Counted from the stretch's first letter, positions 30,821 through 38,118 are shown. The stretch: 38,118 nt of DNA from DAIRUS01 sp036803205 (GCA_036803205.1 DAIRUS010000008.1:1-38118); one strand, 5' to 3'. The notes: generated by a model from the letters alone, not told the origin. A program made the numbers and translations.

Positions 30821-31981
30821 ATGCCAATCATGGAAATTAAGAATTTAAAAAAAACAGCTGATCGTATTGAACAAGCAATTAATTCTCAAGAAAAGATAAT
30901 TCTTTATGGAGATGCTGACTTGGACGGTGTAACTTCGGTTATTATTTTGCAAGAAACAATTGAAAGTTTAGGGGGGGAGGTGAGTGCTATTTATTTTCCC
31001 GATCGGGAAGAGGAGGGTTACGGAATTTCAGTTAAGGCTCTTAATCTGTTGAAAAAATTAAGCCCGGCTCTTTTTGTGGCTTTGGATTGCGGAATCAGTA
31101 ATTTTGAAGAGATAAGACTAGCCAGAAAACTAGGTTTTGAAGTGATAGTAATTGACCACCACGAAATTTTAGACAACTTACCTGAAGCAGAAATTATCGT
31201 TGACCCAAAACAACCAGGAGACGAATACCATTTTAAAGAACTGGCTACAGCTGGAATTGTTTTCAAATTAACTCAAAATTTATTGGCTGGAAAAATGAGT
31301 CAGAACCTAAGAAATAATTTTTTGGAATTGGCTGCTTTAGCTACCATTGCTGACATGATGCCCCAGACTGGAGAAAATAAAGATTTGATTGAAGGAGGAA
31401 TATTTTCTTTGGAGAATTCTTGGCGGCCAGGAATCCAGGCTTTTCTTGAAGATAAAATTCTTCTAAATTACAATTCGCCTCAAAAAATTTCCAAAATTAT
31501 TTCTCTTTTAAATGTCCGAGACGTTGAAAATAATCTGCCAGCCCCTTTCCGGTTATTAACCTCTACCTCCTTAGATGAAGCCAAGATAATAATTTCAAGA
31601 TTAAAGGAAAAAGCAGAATTGAGGAGAGAGAAAATAGGGATGATTATTGAAGAAATTAAAGAAAGAGTTTCAGAAAAAAAAGACCCCCTTATTTTTGAAG
31701 GTGATGAAACTTTTGATTTAAGTTTAATCTCAACTGTTGCCTCTTCCTTTTGTCAGGAATATCAAAAACCCGTTTTTATTTTCAAAAAATTAAAAGAAGA
31801 AAGTCAGGGGACGGTGAGAACGCCCCCGGAAATAAATAGCATTCAACTGATGAAAAAGTGTCGAAAGCATCTTATTAGCTTTGGCGGTCATCCCCAAGCT
31901 TCGGGTTTTAGAATTAAAAATGAAAACTTAGAAGAATTCAAAAAATGCTTGACCGAAAATTTAAAAAATAAAAATTATTAG
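30821..31981 (+). CDS. DHH/DHHA1 phosphoesterase (RecJ-like)
   Basis: The DHH metal sites are all present: ILYGDADLDG (Asp31/33/35), LDCGISN (Asp89), and VIDHHEIL (Asp112-His113-His114). A later LAALATIADMMP segment and a C-terminal DHHA1 nucleic-acid domain ending SFGGHPQASGFRI complete the fold. The organisation fits RecJ-like single-strand DNA exonucleases or NrnA-type oligonucleases. At 386 residues it lacks the extra C-terminal RecJ OB domain, so nano-RNase or a minimal RecJ are both possible. Start alternatives are ATG 30821 and 30830. It lies between pgk and an RNase HI gene (4-base gap), a plausible RNA/DNA turnover pair. Confidence 0.87.
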   Translation: MPIMEIKNLKKTADRIEQAINSQEKIILYGDADLDGVTSVIILQETIESLGGEVSAIYFPDREEEGYGISVKALNLLKKLSPALFVALDCGISNFEEIRLARKLGFEVIVIDHHEILDNLPEAEIIVDPKQPGDEYHFKELATAGIVFKLTQNLLAGKMSQNLRNNFLELAALATIADMMPQTGENKDLIEGGIFSLENSWRPGIQAFLEDKILLNYNSPQKISKIISLLNVRDVENNLPAPFRLLTSTSLDEAKIIISRLKEKAELRREKIGMIIEEIKERVSEKKDPLIFEGDETFDLSLISTVASSFCQEYQKPVFIFKKLKEESQGTVRTPPEINSIQLMKKCRKHLISFGGHPQASGFRIKNENLEEFKKCLTENLKNKNY

Positions 31982-31985
31982 TTTT

Positions 31986-32426
31986 ATGAAGAAAATAATT
32001 ATCTATGTTGATGGAGGCTCAAGAGGCAATCCTGGGCCAGCTGCTATTGGGGTGGTTTTTTGTAATGAAAAAAGGGAGTGTATAAAGAAATATTCCGAAA
32101 ATTTGGGAGAAGCAACCAATAATGAAGCCGAGTATCTAGCAGCTATTTTTGCCTTAAAAAAATTTAAGCAAATTTTTGGAAAAAAATTAGCCAAAAATAC
32201 TGAGGTTGAGCTTTGTTCTGACTCAGAACTTTTAATCAAGCAGTTGAATGGGGAGTATAAAATTTTGGAACCCAAAATTCAACCCCTTTTTCTTGAAGTT
32301 TGGAATTTGAAGTTGGATTTTAAAAAAGTTAAATTTAAACTCATTCCTCGAGAAAAAAATAAAGAAGCCGACTGTTTAGTCAATGAGGCCTTGGATACTC
32401 GAAATATAAATCGGACAATTTTTTAA
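31986..32426 (+). CDS. rnhA: Ribonuclease HI family protein
   Basis: This cuts RNA in RNA-DNA hybrids using two metals. The acidic tetrad is intact: Asp9 (YVDGGSRGNPGPA), Glu47 (NNEAEY), Asp79 (CSDSEL) and Asp129 (NKEADCLVNEALD). The protein is 146 residues and lacks the basic handle of E. coli RNase HI, matching the YpdQ/archaeal-type short branch. It probably removes primers or R-loops and shares the transcript with the DHH gene. After the stop comes a 190-base gap with no gene and then the RNase P RNA promoter. Confidence 0.9.
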   Translation: MKKIIIYVDGGSRGNPGPAAIGVVFCNEKRECIKKYSENLGEATNNEAEYLAAIFALKKFKQIFGKKLAKNTEVELCSDSELLIKQLNGEYKILEPKIQPLFLEVWNLKLDFKKVKFKLIPREKNKEADCLVNEALDTRNINRTIF

Positions 32427-32583
32427 ATTTTAATTCTATCAGGAAAATACCCTATTTTTTATTTTGATTGAGCCCTTAACTTCAATGTATAATTTCGGAA
32501 ACATAATGGAAAATTCTAAGGTTTAAAACCTTCTTAACTTCAAACCCTGGATTTTTCAATATGTTATGGATTTATACATTTTC

Positions 32584-32611
32584 TTGACTTGGTTTTTTAT
32601 TTTGCTAGAAT
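32584..32611 (+). promoter_or_regulatory. rnpB promoter
   Basis: TTGACT (32584-32589) and TAGAAT (32606-32611) are separated by 16 bases. The expected start, about 32618, is where the first helix of RNase P RNA begins. Confidence 0.7.
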
Positions 32612-32617
32612 AAAATC

Positions 32618-33081
32618 ACCAGGTAGGCAAAGCAATCGCCCCCCTTCTAATTTTGTTCTTTAGTGTTGAAAAGAAGGATGCTTAAAAAACATAAAAGGGA
32701 ATAGAGAAAATTAAGAGAGAGACTTAAAAACCATATTCTCTCTGGCCAAAATTAGGAGGGGGGAGGAAAGTCCGAACTTTCTCCCTTCCTTAAAGAGGAG
32801 GGGATAAAAAAGTAGTGGGTAATTCCCACCGGCCGTAAGGCTAGAGGTGCGAACAGAGATGCTCCAAGCCGAAAGGCAAGGAGTAACCTTGTAAAAGGTT
32901 AAGCCCGAGAAGTAATTCTCGGGGTGAAACAGCTAAATCCTTACTGAAAGCAAGAACAAGACAAAAGTTCTGGTCTATCTGGAACTTTTGCAAAAAGTAG
33001 TTCGCTTGAATCTTGGGGTAACCCAAGATCCAGACAGATGATTGCTAAAACAGAATTCGGCTTATTGCCTACCTGGTTTTT
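32618..33081 (+). ncRNA. rnpB: RNase P RNA
   Basis: This is the catalytic RNA that trims tRNA 5' ends. Helix P1 is ACCAGGTAGGCAA (32618-32630) with TTGCCTACCTGGT at the 3' end (33065-33077): 13 bp, followed by a short T-run, so P1 doubles as the terminator stem. The universal core GGAGGAAAGTCCG lies near 32761, GAGGTGCGAACAGAGA near 32845, and the 3' core ACAGAATTCGGCTTATTG near 33050. Length is about 460 bases, on the large side because of the long A-rich 5' insert (about 32645-32750) between P1 and the first core block. The tRNA genes downstream are its natural substrates. Confidence 0.93.
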
Positions 33082-33110
33082 AATTTGATTTTCTTTAAAA
33101 AAGAGGTAAT

Positions 33111-33212
33111 TTAAAGAAGGGGAGCCAAGGTGAACAAAATCGTACTTAAAATTACTAGGATGACAATGATTCCCCAGATTATTTTAGAAGCCTTTTTTAG
33201 ATTAAATTTCAT
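33111..33212 (-). CDS. Small single-pass membrane peptide (33 aa)
   Basis: The minus strand encodes MKFNLKKASKIIWGIIVIL, then VILSTILFTLAPLL and a TAA. A basic N-terminus (four lysines in the first eight residues) is followed by one 20-residue membrane helix with a tryptophan at the interface. This fits the positive-inside rule and looks like a genuine inner-membrane peptide. It is too short for automatic gene callers. It is divergent from the FtsB-like gene with a 43-base shared promoter region that contains TATAAT on the plus strand. Function unknown. Confidence 0.6.
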   Translation of the reverse strand: MKFNLKKASKIIWGIIVILVILSTILFTLAPLL

Positions 33213-33255
33213 AATATAACACCAGAACAAAGCTAGTGTTTATCTTATAATACCA

Positions 33256-33645
33256 ATGTTGGTCGAAAAAAGAAAGAAGACCTTAAAACAGGACAAAACT
33301 TTTCAATTTTTTTTCTTGATCTTGATTTTGGTTTTTACCGGATTTTTGATTGTTTCCAATTTCAAAATATTTCAGAGAAGGGCGCAATTAAGAGAGAGGC
33401 TCCAGAGCCTAAAAGATAAAATTATCTCTTTAGAAAAGGAAAAATCAAGATTAGAAGCCGGGATTTCTCAGACCGAAAAAGAGAGCTATTGGGAAGAAAA
33501 AATTAGACAGGAAGGATATGTCAGAAAGGGCGAAAATCCGGTTATTATTTTACCTCCTTTTCAAACCCAAAAAGAACAAATCCTGCCGAGCCAAACTTTA
33601 TCAGAAAAACTTTTGGAAAAGATTAAAGCTTTTTTATTAAAATAA
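33256..33645 (+). CDS. Septum formation initiator (FtsB/DivIC-like)
   Basis: This 129-residue protein has a basic cytoplasmic start, one membrane helix (about 17-38), and then a coiled coil (about 45-75, LRERLQSLKDKIISLEKEKSRLE). The family's short C-terminal block is YWEEKIRQEGYVRKGENPVIIL. This is the layout of FtsB/DivIC, which links FtsQ and FtsL at the division septum. TATAAT at 33246-33251 is 4 bases before the ATG, so its message may be leaderless. FtsE and FtsX are encoded 1.5 kb downstream. The Pro/Gln tail is not conserved. Confidence 0.83.
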   Translation: MLVEKRKKTLKQDKTFQFFFLILILVFTGFLIVSNFKIFQRRAQLRERLQSLKDKIISLEKEKSRLEAGISQTEKESYWEEKIRQEGYVRKGENPVIILPPFQTQKEQILPSQTLSEKLLEKIKAFLLK

Positions 33646-33694
33646 TTTTCTAATAAGCGAAATTCACTGCGACCAATCACCTCAGTTTTTATTT

Positions 33695-33765
33695 GCGGGT
33701 ATAGTTTAGTGGTAAAACATATCCTTCCCAAGGATAGGTCACGGGTTCAATCCCCGTTACCCGCT
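33695..33765 (+). tRNA. tRNA-Gly(CCC)
   Basis: A full cloverleaf is visible. The acceptor stem is GCGGGTA (33695-33701) with TACCCGC (33758-33764), and the anticodon arm is TATCC-TTCCCAA-GGATA with anticodon CCC at 33727-33729. The T arm ACGGGTTCAATCCCCGT has the usual TTC. CCA is not encoded. Confidence 0.95.
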
Positions 33766-33814
33766 TGAGTTTAGAAGATATGACCCTTGTCTAACTTTTC
33801 CGCCTTGATTTGGG

Positions 33815-33873
33815 AGATTAGTTTTGAAAGATTTGAGGTCGTTTAATTTTCTGGGATAGAAACTAATCTTTTA
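33815..33873 (+). other. Inverted repeat between two tRNA genes
   Basis: AGATTAGTTT (33815-33824) and AAACTAATCT (33860-33869) are perfect inverted repeats with a 35-base loop, followed by four Ts in total (33869-33872). It may separate or help process the two tRNAs. Confidence 0.4.
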
Positions 33874-33877
33874 ACCA

Positions 33878-33949
33878 GCCAGCGTAGCTCAGGGGTAGAG
33901 CAACGGTTTCGTAAACCGTCGGTCGTGAGTTCGAACCTCACCGCTGGCT
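33878..33949 (+). tRNA. tRNA-Thr(CGT)
   Basis: The acceptor stem is GCCAGCG (33878-33884) with CGCTGGC (33942-33948). The anticodon arm is ACGGT-TTCGTAA-ACCGT, with anticodon CGT at 33910-33912. The D arm has GCTCAGGGGTAGAGC and the T arm GTGAGTTCGAACCTCAC. CCA is not encoded. Confidence 0.95.
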
Positions 33950-34049
33950 TATAAATTAGAAATTAACTCAACACCTTAGGGTGGGAATTTTTTGGTCAAA
34001 CCACCAAACCCGGTTTTGGATCTTGGAAATTTTATGTTATACTGGGATT

Positions 34050-35109
34050 ATGAACGATTTAAATATCAGAATTGAAAATTTACGAAATAAATTCCATCTT
34101 TTGATGGACCATCTTTGACATAGAAAAAAAAAGAAAAAGAATCGAGGAGTTAGAGAAAGAAATTCAAAACCCTAACCTTTGGCAGAATAAAGAAAGGGCA
34201 AAAAACATCACTCAGGAATTTAGCAATTTGCAGGAGGAATTGGCTGATTTTGATAAATTAAAAGAAAGATTAGCTTCTTTAAAAAACGAAAAAGAGATTG
34301 AAGAATTTGAGACGCTTTTAAAGGAGAAAGAGTTGAGAGTTTTTCTTTCGGGAAAATACGATAGCCGGAATGCCATTTTGGAAATTTCAGCCGGAACTGG
34401 CGGTAGAGATAGCCAAGATTGGACAACGATGTTGCTAAGAATGTATGAAAGATTTTGTCAAAGAAAAGGTTTTCAAGTTAAGATTTTACATCAATCCTTC
34501 GGTGAAGCTGGTGGACCAGAAGGGAGAATAGGAACAAAATCAGTTACCCTTGAAATTAAAGGGAGGATGGCTTATGGTCTTTTAAAAAAAGAAAACGGAG
34601 TTCATCGGTTGGTTAGAATTTCGCCTTTTTCGCCAAAAGCTTTGAGGCACACTTCTTTTGCCTTGGTTGAGGTGACGCCGGAAATACCCAAACCTCAAGA
34701 GCTTGATTTGAAAATTAGCTCTGAGGATTTAAAAATAGAATTTTTTAAAGCTTCCGGTCCTGGTGGTCAATATGTCAACAAAAGAATGACAGCAGTTAGG
34801 GTTTGCCATTTACCAACAAAAACAGTTGTTTCCTGTCAATCGGAAAGGTCTCAAGCCCAAAATAGAGAAAAAGCGATGGAACTTCTTTATTCACGGCTTT
34901 ACTTATTTTTAGAAGAATCTCGCCAAAAAGAATTATCAAAGATTAAAGGAGAAAAAGTCTCAGCCAGCTGGGGAAATCAAATCAGAAGTTATGTTTTACA
35001 CCCATATAAATTAGTTAAGGATTTAAGAACAGGGGTAGAGACCAGTGATGTTGAGGCAGTCTTAGATGGCGATCTTGATAAATTTATTGAGGCCGAAATT
35101 AAACTGTAA
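34050..35109 (+). CDS. prfB: Peptide chain release factor 2 with programmed +1 frameshift
   Basis: RF2 terminates at UGA and UAA. The frame starting at ATG 34050 runs 22 codons to CTT TGA C (34113-34119), the canonical RF2 autoregulatory site. A +1 shift reads CTT-(T)-GAC and continues DIEKKRKRIEELEKE to the TAA at 35107-35109, giving about 352 residues. The SPF anticodon-like tripeptide (RISPFSPKALRH) and catalytic GGQ (SGPGGQYVNK) are present. The usual strong Shine-Dalgarno-like booster three bases before CTT is not obvious (only TGGACCAT). An intact RF2 with in-frame UGA control confirms that UGA is a stop here, unlike in Gracilibacteria and Absconditabacteria. Confidence 0.95.
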
Positions 35110-35122
35110 GTAAACTGGTTTT

Positions 35123-35821
35123 ATGGTTCGTTTTCAAAATGTAACCAAAATTTATCCAGCCAGTAATTCTGGCAAAAAAGAAACAGTCGCCTTGGAAGAT
35201 ATCTCTTTTGAAATTAAAGAAAAAGAATTTGTTTTAATTGTTGGTCGATCGGGAGCTGGTAAAACTACCCTTTTGAGATTGATTTTAGCTGAAGAAAAAC
35301 CAACTCAAGGAAAGATTTTTTTTGAAGGTCAAGACATCAGTAAGATAAAACCAGCGAAGCTACCAATGTTGCGGCAGAAAATTGGAACTGTTTTTCAAGA
35401 CTACAAACTTTTAGTTAAAAAAAATGCTTATGAAAATGTCGCTTATATAATGGAGGCTCTCGGCTTTTCTGATTTGGAAATTAAACGCGATGTGCCAAAA
35501 GTTTTAGAGATTGTTGGCTTAGCCGAAAAAGCTAATAATTTTCCGGTTGAACTTTCAGCCGGAGAAAAACAAAGATTAGCCATTGCCCGAGCCTTAATTC
35601 ATCGGCCAAAAGTAATTTTAGCCGATGAACCAACCGGTAATTTAGATCCCTATAACACCTCTGCCATCATTAGGCTTTTATTAAAAATTCATCAGATGGG
35701 TACAACCTTAATTTTAGCCACTCATGACAAAGAGATTGTTAACAGTTTAGAAAAGAGAGTAATTTCTTTAGAGAACGGCAGACTTTTTAGAGACGAGGAA
35801 AAGGGTCGATTTGTTTTATAA
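35123..35821 (+). CDS. ftsE: Cell division ATP-binding protein FtsE
   Basis: This is the ABC ATPase that with FtsX activates septal peptidoglycan hydrolases. Walker A is GRSGAGKTTLL (41-51), the Q-loop lies in VFQDYKLL, the signature is LSAGEKQRLAIARAL, Walker B is VILADEPTGNLD and the switch His is in LATHDKE. The 232-residue length is standard. It starts 13 bases after prfB and is followed by ftsX 18 bases later, the usual prfB-ftsE-ftsX order seen in many bacteria. Confidence 0.95.
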   Translation: MVRFQNVTKIYPASNSGKKETVALEDISFEIKEKEFVLIVGRSGAGKTTLLRLILAEEKPTQGKIFFEGQDISKIKPAKLPMLRQKIGTVFQDYKLLVKKNAYENVAYIMEALGFSDLEIKRDVPKVLEIVGLAEKANNFPVELSAGEKQRLAIARALIHRPKVILADEPTGNLDPYNTSAIIRLLLKIHQMGTTLILATHDKEIVNSLEKRVISLENGRLFRDEEKGRFVL

Positions 35822-35839
35822 TTTTAAAAAAAGAAAAAA

Positions 35840-36748
35840 ATGTTCATTTTATTAAAAAGAATTTTAAAATCTGGCTGGCAAAATTTTCTCCGAGATAAAG
35901 AGACAATTTTTCCCACAATTTTTGTTTTGTTAATTGCTATTTTTTTAGCCAGTTTAATTTTTTTTCTAAGGGATGTCGGCGGCTTTCTGATTACTTCCAT
36001 CAAGGAAAAGACTGATGTTTCCGTTTATTTTAAAGAAGACGTTAGTGAAGAAGAAATTTTAAAAGTTAAAGAAGAGCTTTTAAAAATCCCTGAGGTTAAA
36101 AGTGTTGAATATATTTCAAGAGAAGAAGCTTTTCAAAAATTTATTGAAAGATACAAAGATAACCCAAGTTATATGGAAAGCTTAGAGATGGTGGGGAAAA
36201 ATCCCTTTTTCGCTGCTTTAAATATTAGAGCTTTTGAGGCATATCAATACCCCGTAATTGATGAATTTTTTGAAAAAAAAGAGCTTGAGGCTTTAATTGA
36301 CCATAGAAGTTATCCCAAAAGCAAAGTAGTAATTGACCGAATTTTCTCTTTGACTTTTTTAGTCGAAAGAGTTGGTATTGTCTTGGCTATTTTATTTTTG
36401 ATTATAGCCATTTTGGTTAACTTCAATACAATCAGGCTGGCAATTCTAAATTCAAAAACAGAAATTGAAATCCAAAGAATGGTTGGCGCTTCAAATTGGT
36501 TTATCAAGGGTCCATTTTTGACTCAGGGCATTATTTGTGGAATTTTGGCTGCCTTTATTTCCCTTTTCATTTTAACTTCTTTATGTTGGTTTTTGAGTCC
36601 CAAGCTGGAAGTTTTTCTGGCTGGTTTAAATATCTTTAATTTATATGCCAAAAATTTTTGGATTTTGTTTCTAATTCAGATTTCCACCGGAATATTATTA
36701 GCAATCATTTCTACAACTATTGCTATTAGGAAATATTTGAGAATTTAA
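35840..36748 (+). CDS. ftsX: Cell division protein FtsX
   Basis: This 302-residue membrane subunit has one N-terminal helix (about 24-44). An extracytoplasmic domain follows (KEKTDVSVYFKEDVSEEEI, VKSVEYISREEAFQKF, LNIRAFEAYQYPVI). Three C-terminal helices make the FtsX/MacB core (VGIVLAILFLIIAILVNFNT, then IQRMVGASNWFIKGPFLTQG). It couples FtsE ATP hydrolysis to hydrolase activation across the membrane. Its 3' end overlaps, on the opposite strand, the tail of the recombinase reading frame. Confidence 0.94.
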   Translation: MFILLKRILKSGWQNFLRDKETIFPTIFVLLIAIFLASLIFFLRDVGGFLITSIKEKTDVSVYFKEDVSEEEILKVKEELLKIPEVKSVEYISREEAFQKFIERYKDNPSYMESLEMVGKNPFFAALNIRAFEAYQYPVIDEFFEKKELEALIDHRSYPKSKVVIDRIFSLTFLVERVGIVLAILFLIIAILVNFNTIRLAILNSKTEIEIQRMVGASNWFIKGPFLTQGIICGILAAFISLFILTSLCWFLSPKLEVFLAGLNIFNLYAKNFWILFLIQISTGILLAIISTTIAIRKYLRI

Positions 36749-38117
36749 AGGTAAAATCAAAAATTCTTTTAAAAATTGCGGGGTGGTGTAATGGTAGCAC
36801 GCCAGGCTCTGGACCTGAAGATCCTGGTTCGAGTCCAGGCCCCGCAGCAATAATATTGTCGGTTGCGAACCGCCGATTTTTAGAAAAAACTGAATTCTCT
36901 TTATCGGCGCTTCGCACCGACGCCCCGCCCGGCTGTCGCCGGGCGGGGCTTTTTTGAGCCGCGAAATTTTTCAAAATTCCCGAATAAAATAGGGAAATTT
37001 TGATATTTTCCTTGGAATAAATTATTTTCTCAATGAACCTCCGGGCCAAAAGATTTCTTTCAATTCCTTTCTTTTTAGCGAGAGTAAATAAGAAAGATTT
37101 TAGGGTAGAGGATACCTTTTCTGGTGAAAATTTGGAGCATAGGTCCGACGGTTCGTAACCAGCTCGGCGGGGTGCGTTTGAGTCGTGATTTAACCGAAAA
37201 ACCAGGTTTTCAATATAATCTTTATCCAAAGATATCCGCTCCAAATTTTCCAAAATGTAATTTTCTAATCTGTCAGCCGAAACTTGTTTTATCGGGCATG
37301 ACTGCCAATCTTTGTGAGTAGTGGAATTACAACGATAGTAGTAATACCTCTGCAATTTTCCTTTGGGGTGTTTGTTGACAAAAGAGGGGCTCATCTTGAA
37401 ATTACATTCCTTACAATTCACCAAGCCACCAAAAAGAAAGTCGCGGTACACTCTGAATTTTTTGTTTTTCTTTTTGTGAAATTTTTGAGCCATTCCAAAA
37501 ATTTCTTCAGAAATAATTGGTTGATGAATCCCTTGATAAATCTTGTTGTTATGTTTAACCTTGCCAGCATAAACTGGGTTGCGTAAAAGAAACCCGAGAA
37601 CTGTTTTGTAAAAAGGTTTTTCTTGCCGGTTTTTAATGTTTTTCTCTTTGAGAAAGTCGTAAACTTTATTTACAGAGCCAGTTTTAATATATGTTTCAAA
37701 AATCAGCTGAATAATTTCAGATTCTTTTTTGTTTCTAATAAGTTTTTTATTTTCCCTCTTGTACCCAAAAGGGGAGTAGCCGCCGTTGTAAAGTCCTTTT
37801 TTAGCCCTTTCTAACATTTTGTCTTTGGTTCTTTCAGAAGTTAGCTCTCTTTCAAACTGAGCGAAAGTCAACATTATGTTTCTCAAGAGTCGGCCTGCCG
37901 GAGTTGAGGTATCAAATCTTTCTGTAACAGAAATAAAACTAACATTATTCTGCTCAAAAAATTCTATTAGTTGATAAAAATCTTTTGGCGAACGGGTTAG
38001 CCGATCAATTTTGTAAGCCAAAACAATATCAATTTTCTTTTGCCGGACATCTTCCAGTAATTCTTGAATTGCTGGCCGATTGACATTTGCTCCGGTATAT
38101 CCCGCGTCAGAATACAC
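36726..38117 (-). CDS. Serine recombinase (large resolvase/invertase family), N-terminus outside window
   Basis: Only the part after the catalytic serine is present, because the frame runs off the right edge. Visible are the resolvase block KIDRLTRSPKDFYQLIEF, then GRLLRNIMLTFAQFERELTS, the PF07508 recombinase domain (GYSPFGYKRE, LLRNPVYAGK) and a zinc ribbon with CKECNFKM and a later Cys pair. Near the end the frame crosses a GC-rich terminator and the antisense of tRNA-Gln, giving a tail such as GPGLEPGSSGPEPGVLPLHH. That tail is tRNA-derived rather than a folded domain. This arrangement suggests the enzyme belongs to an element integrated at the 3' end of that tRNA. A 15-residue GC-rich insert (NAPRRAGYEPSDLCS) also interrupts the protein. 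Confidence 0.88.
   Translation of the reverse strand: MYSDAGYTGANVNRPAIQELLEDVRQKKIDIVLAYKIDRLTRSPKDFYQLIEFFEQNNVSFISVTERFDTSTPAGRLLRNIMLTFAQFERELTSERTKDKMLERAKKGLYNGGYSPFGYKRENKKLIRNKKESEIIQLIFETYIKTGSVNKVYDFLKEKNIKNRQEKPFYKTVLGFLLRNPVYAGKVKHNNKIYQGIHQPIISEEIFGMAQKFHKKKNKKFRVYRDFLFGGLVNCKECNFKMSPSFVNKHPKGKLQRYYYYRCNSTTHKDWQSCPIKQVSADRLENYILENLERISLDKDYIENLVFRLNHDSNAPRRAGYEPSDLCSKFSPEKVSSTLKSFLFTLAKKKGIERNLLARRFIEKIIYSKENIKISLFYSGILKNFAAQKSPARRQPGGASVRSADKENSVFSKNRRFATDNIIAAGPGLEPGSSGPEPGVLPLHHPAIFKRIFDFTFKFSNIS
36777..36847 (+). tRNA. tRNA-Gln(CTG)
   Basis: The acceptor stem is TGCGGGG (36777-36783) with CCCCGCA (36840-36846) and discriminator G. The anticodon loop CTCTGGA holds CTG at 36809-36811. 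The T arm is CCTGGTTCGAGTCCAGG. The outermost anticodon-stem pair appears mismatched (C-A). It is the likely integration target of the adjacent recombinase. Confidence 0.9.
36858..36921. repeat. Long imperfect inverted repeat immediately after tRNA-Gln
   Basis: GTCGGTTGCGAACCGCCGAT (36858-36877) and ATCGGCGCTTCGCACCGAC (36903-36921) pair over about 18 positions, with one bulge and one mismatch, around a 25-base AT-rich loop. A related GC-rich segment lies at 37148-37180. It may be a recombination site arm or a mobile palindromic repeat. Confidence 0.65.
36922..36955 (+). terminator. Strong intrinsic terminator after tRNA-Gln
   Basis: GCCCCGCCCGGC (36922-36933) and GCCGGGCGGGGC (36938-36949) form a perfect 12-bp stem with loop TGTC, followed by six Ts. 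It lies inside the antisense tail of the recombinase frame. Confidence 0.92.
37139..37182. repeat. GC-rich insert related to the inverted repeat beside tRNA-Gln
   Basis: GGTTCGTAACC (37148-37158) matches 10 of 11 bases with the reverse complement of GGTTGCGAACC (36861-36871). GGCGGGGTGCG (about 37163-37173) resembles the terminator/IR side. It encodes the odd NAPRRAGYEPSDLCS stretch of the recombinase and is far richer in GC than the gene around it. It looks like an inserted palindromic repeat. Confidence 0.5.
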
Positions 38118-38118
38118 T

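Noticed and set aside
32427..32617. Small gene in the gap before rnpB
   Set aside because: No frame with a sensible start and protein-like composition. Only an AAGGTTT/AAACCTT palindrome and the rnpB promoter are visible.
34050..34118. prfB as a pseudogene because of the early TGA
   Set aside because: The stop is in the canonical CTT TGA C RF2 frameshift context and the +1 frame continues as intact RF2.
36726..36900. Recombinase C-terminal tail as a genuine conserved domain
   Set aside because: It is the antisense translation of tRNA-Gln, its flank and a terminator, so it carries RNA-gene conservation and not protein conservation.

Overview
The window looks like a chromosomal segment of a Patescibacteria (candidate phyla radiation) bacterium, most likely Parcubacteria-like. 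This is inferred from gene content, not from a marker-gene tree. The DNA is AT-rich and densely packed, with many 1-40 base gene overlaps and few clear Shine-Dalgarno sites. Several promoters sit so close to start codons that leaderless or nearly leaderless transcripts are likely. The code is standard, with UGA as stop, and the RF2 gene carries the classical UGA programmed frameshift.

Region by region: (1) 1-4780 holds the end of a surface-type protein, a secreted HExxH metalloprotease with a peptidoglycan-binding domain, and a convergent O-antigen-ligase/TPR membrane protein. (2) 4823-15808 is a Wzx/Wzy-type surface polysaccharide locus: sugar nucleotidyltransferase, epimerase, UDP-galactopyranose mutase, glycosyltransferases, polymerase, polyprenyl-phosphate glycosylphosphotransferase, DUF218 protein, Wzz-like protein and flippase. 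It contains decayed genes: an FkbM methyltransferase in pieces, a one-base frameshift in glf, and a short scrap before the first glycosyltransferase. (3) 15830-16890 carries a PaaX/Cas2-like winged-helix gene flanked by two apparent small-RNA genes, each with its own promoter and intrinsic terminator. The two RNAs share a 15-base complementary stretch (14 of 15 match), and repeated GTACAAA-type sites surround the gene. (4) murB at 16944 has an in-gene 7-bp tandem repeat. (5) 18199-22267 is a polyamine operon: pyruvoyl arginine decarboxylase, deoxyhypusine-synthase-like enzyme, agmatinase-like ureohydrolase, AdoMet decarboxylase and a BpsA-like (branched polyamine synthase, DUF43) aminopropyltransferase. 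(6) 22372-32426 is core physiology: secA, a DUF1614 membrane protein, a sigma-4/HARE-HTH regulator, a three-gene unit ending in a TraD/VirD4-like ATPase, pgk, a DHH phosphoesterase and RNase HI. (7) 32618-36847 holds rnpB, a 33-residue membrane peptide, an FtsB/DivIC-like gene, tRNA-Gly(CCC), tRNA-Thr(CGT), prfB, ftsE, ftsX and tRNA-Gln(CTG). (8) The right edge is a serine recombinase, cut by the window end, whose reading frame runs antisense into tRNA-Gln, as expected for an element integrated at that tRNA.

The genes form three working units: export of a probably galactofuranose-containing glycan; conversion of arginine to polyamines using decarboxylated AdoMet; and a division/translation block. 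The two systems most worth following up are the sRNA/PaaX-Cas2 module and the polyamine operon, which has a BpsA-like enzyme but no SpeE in view.
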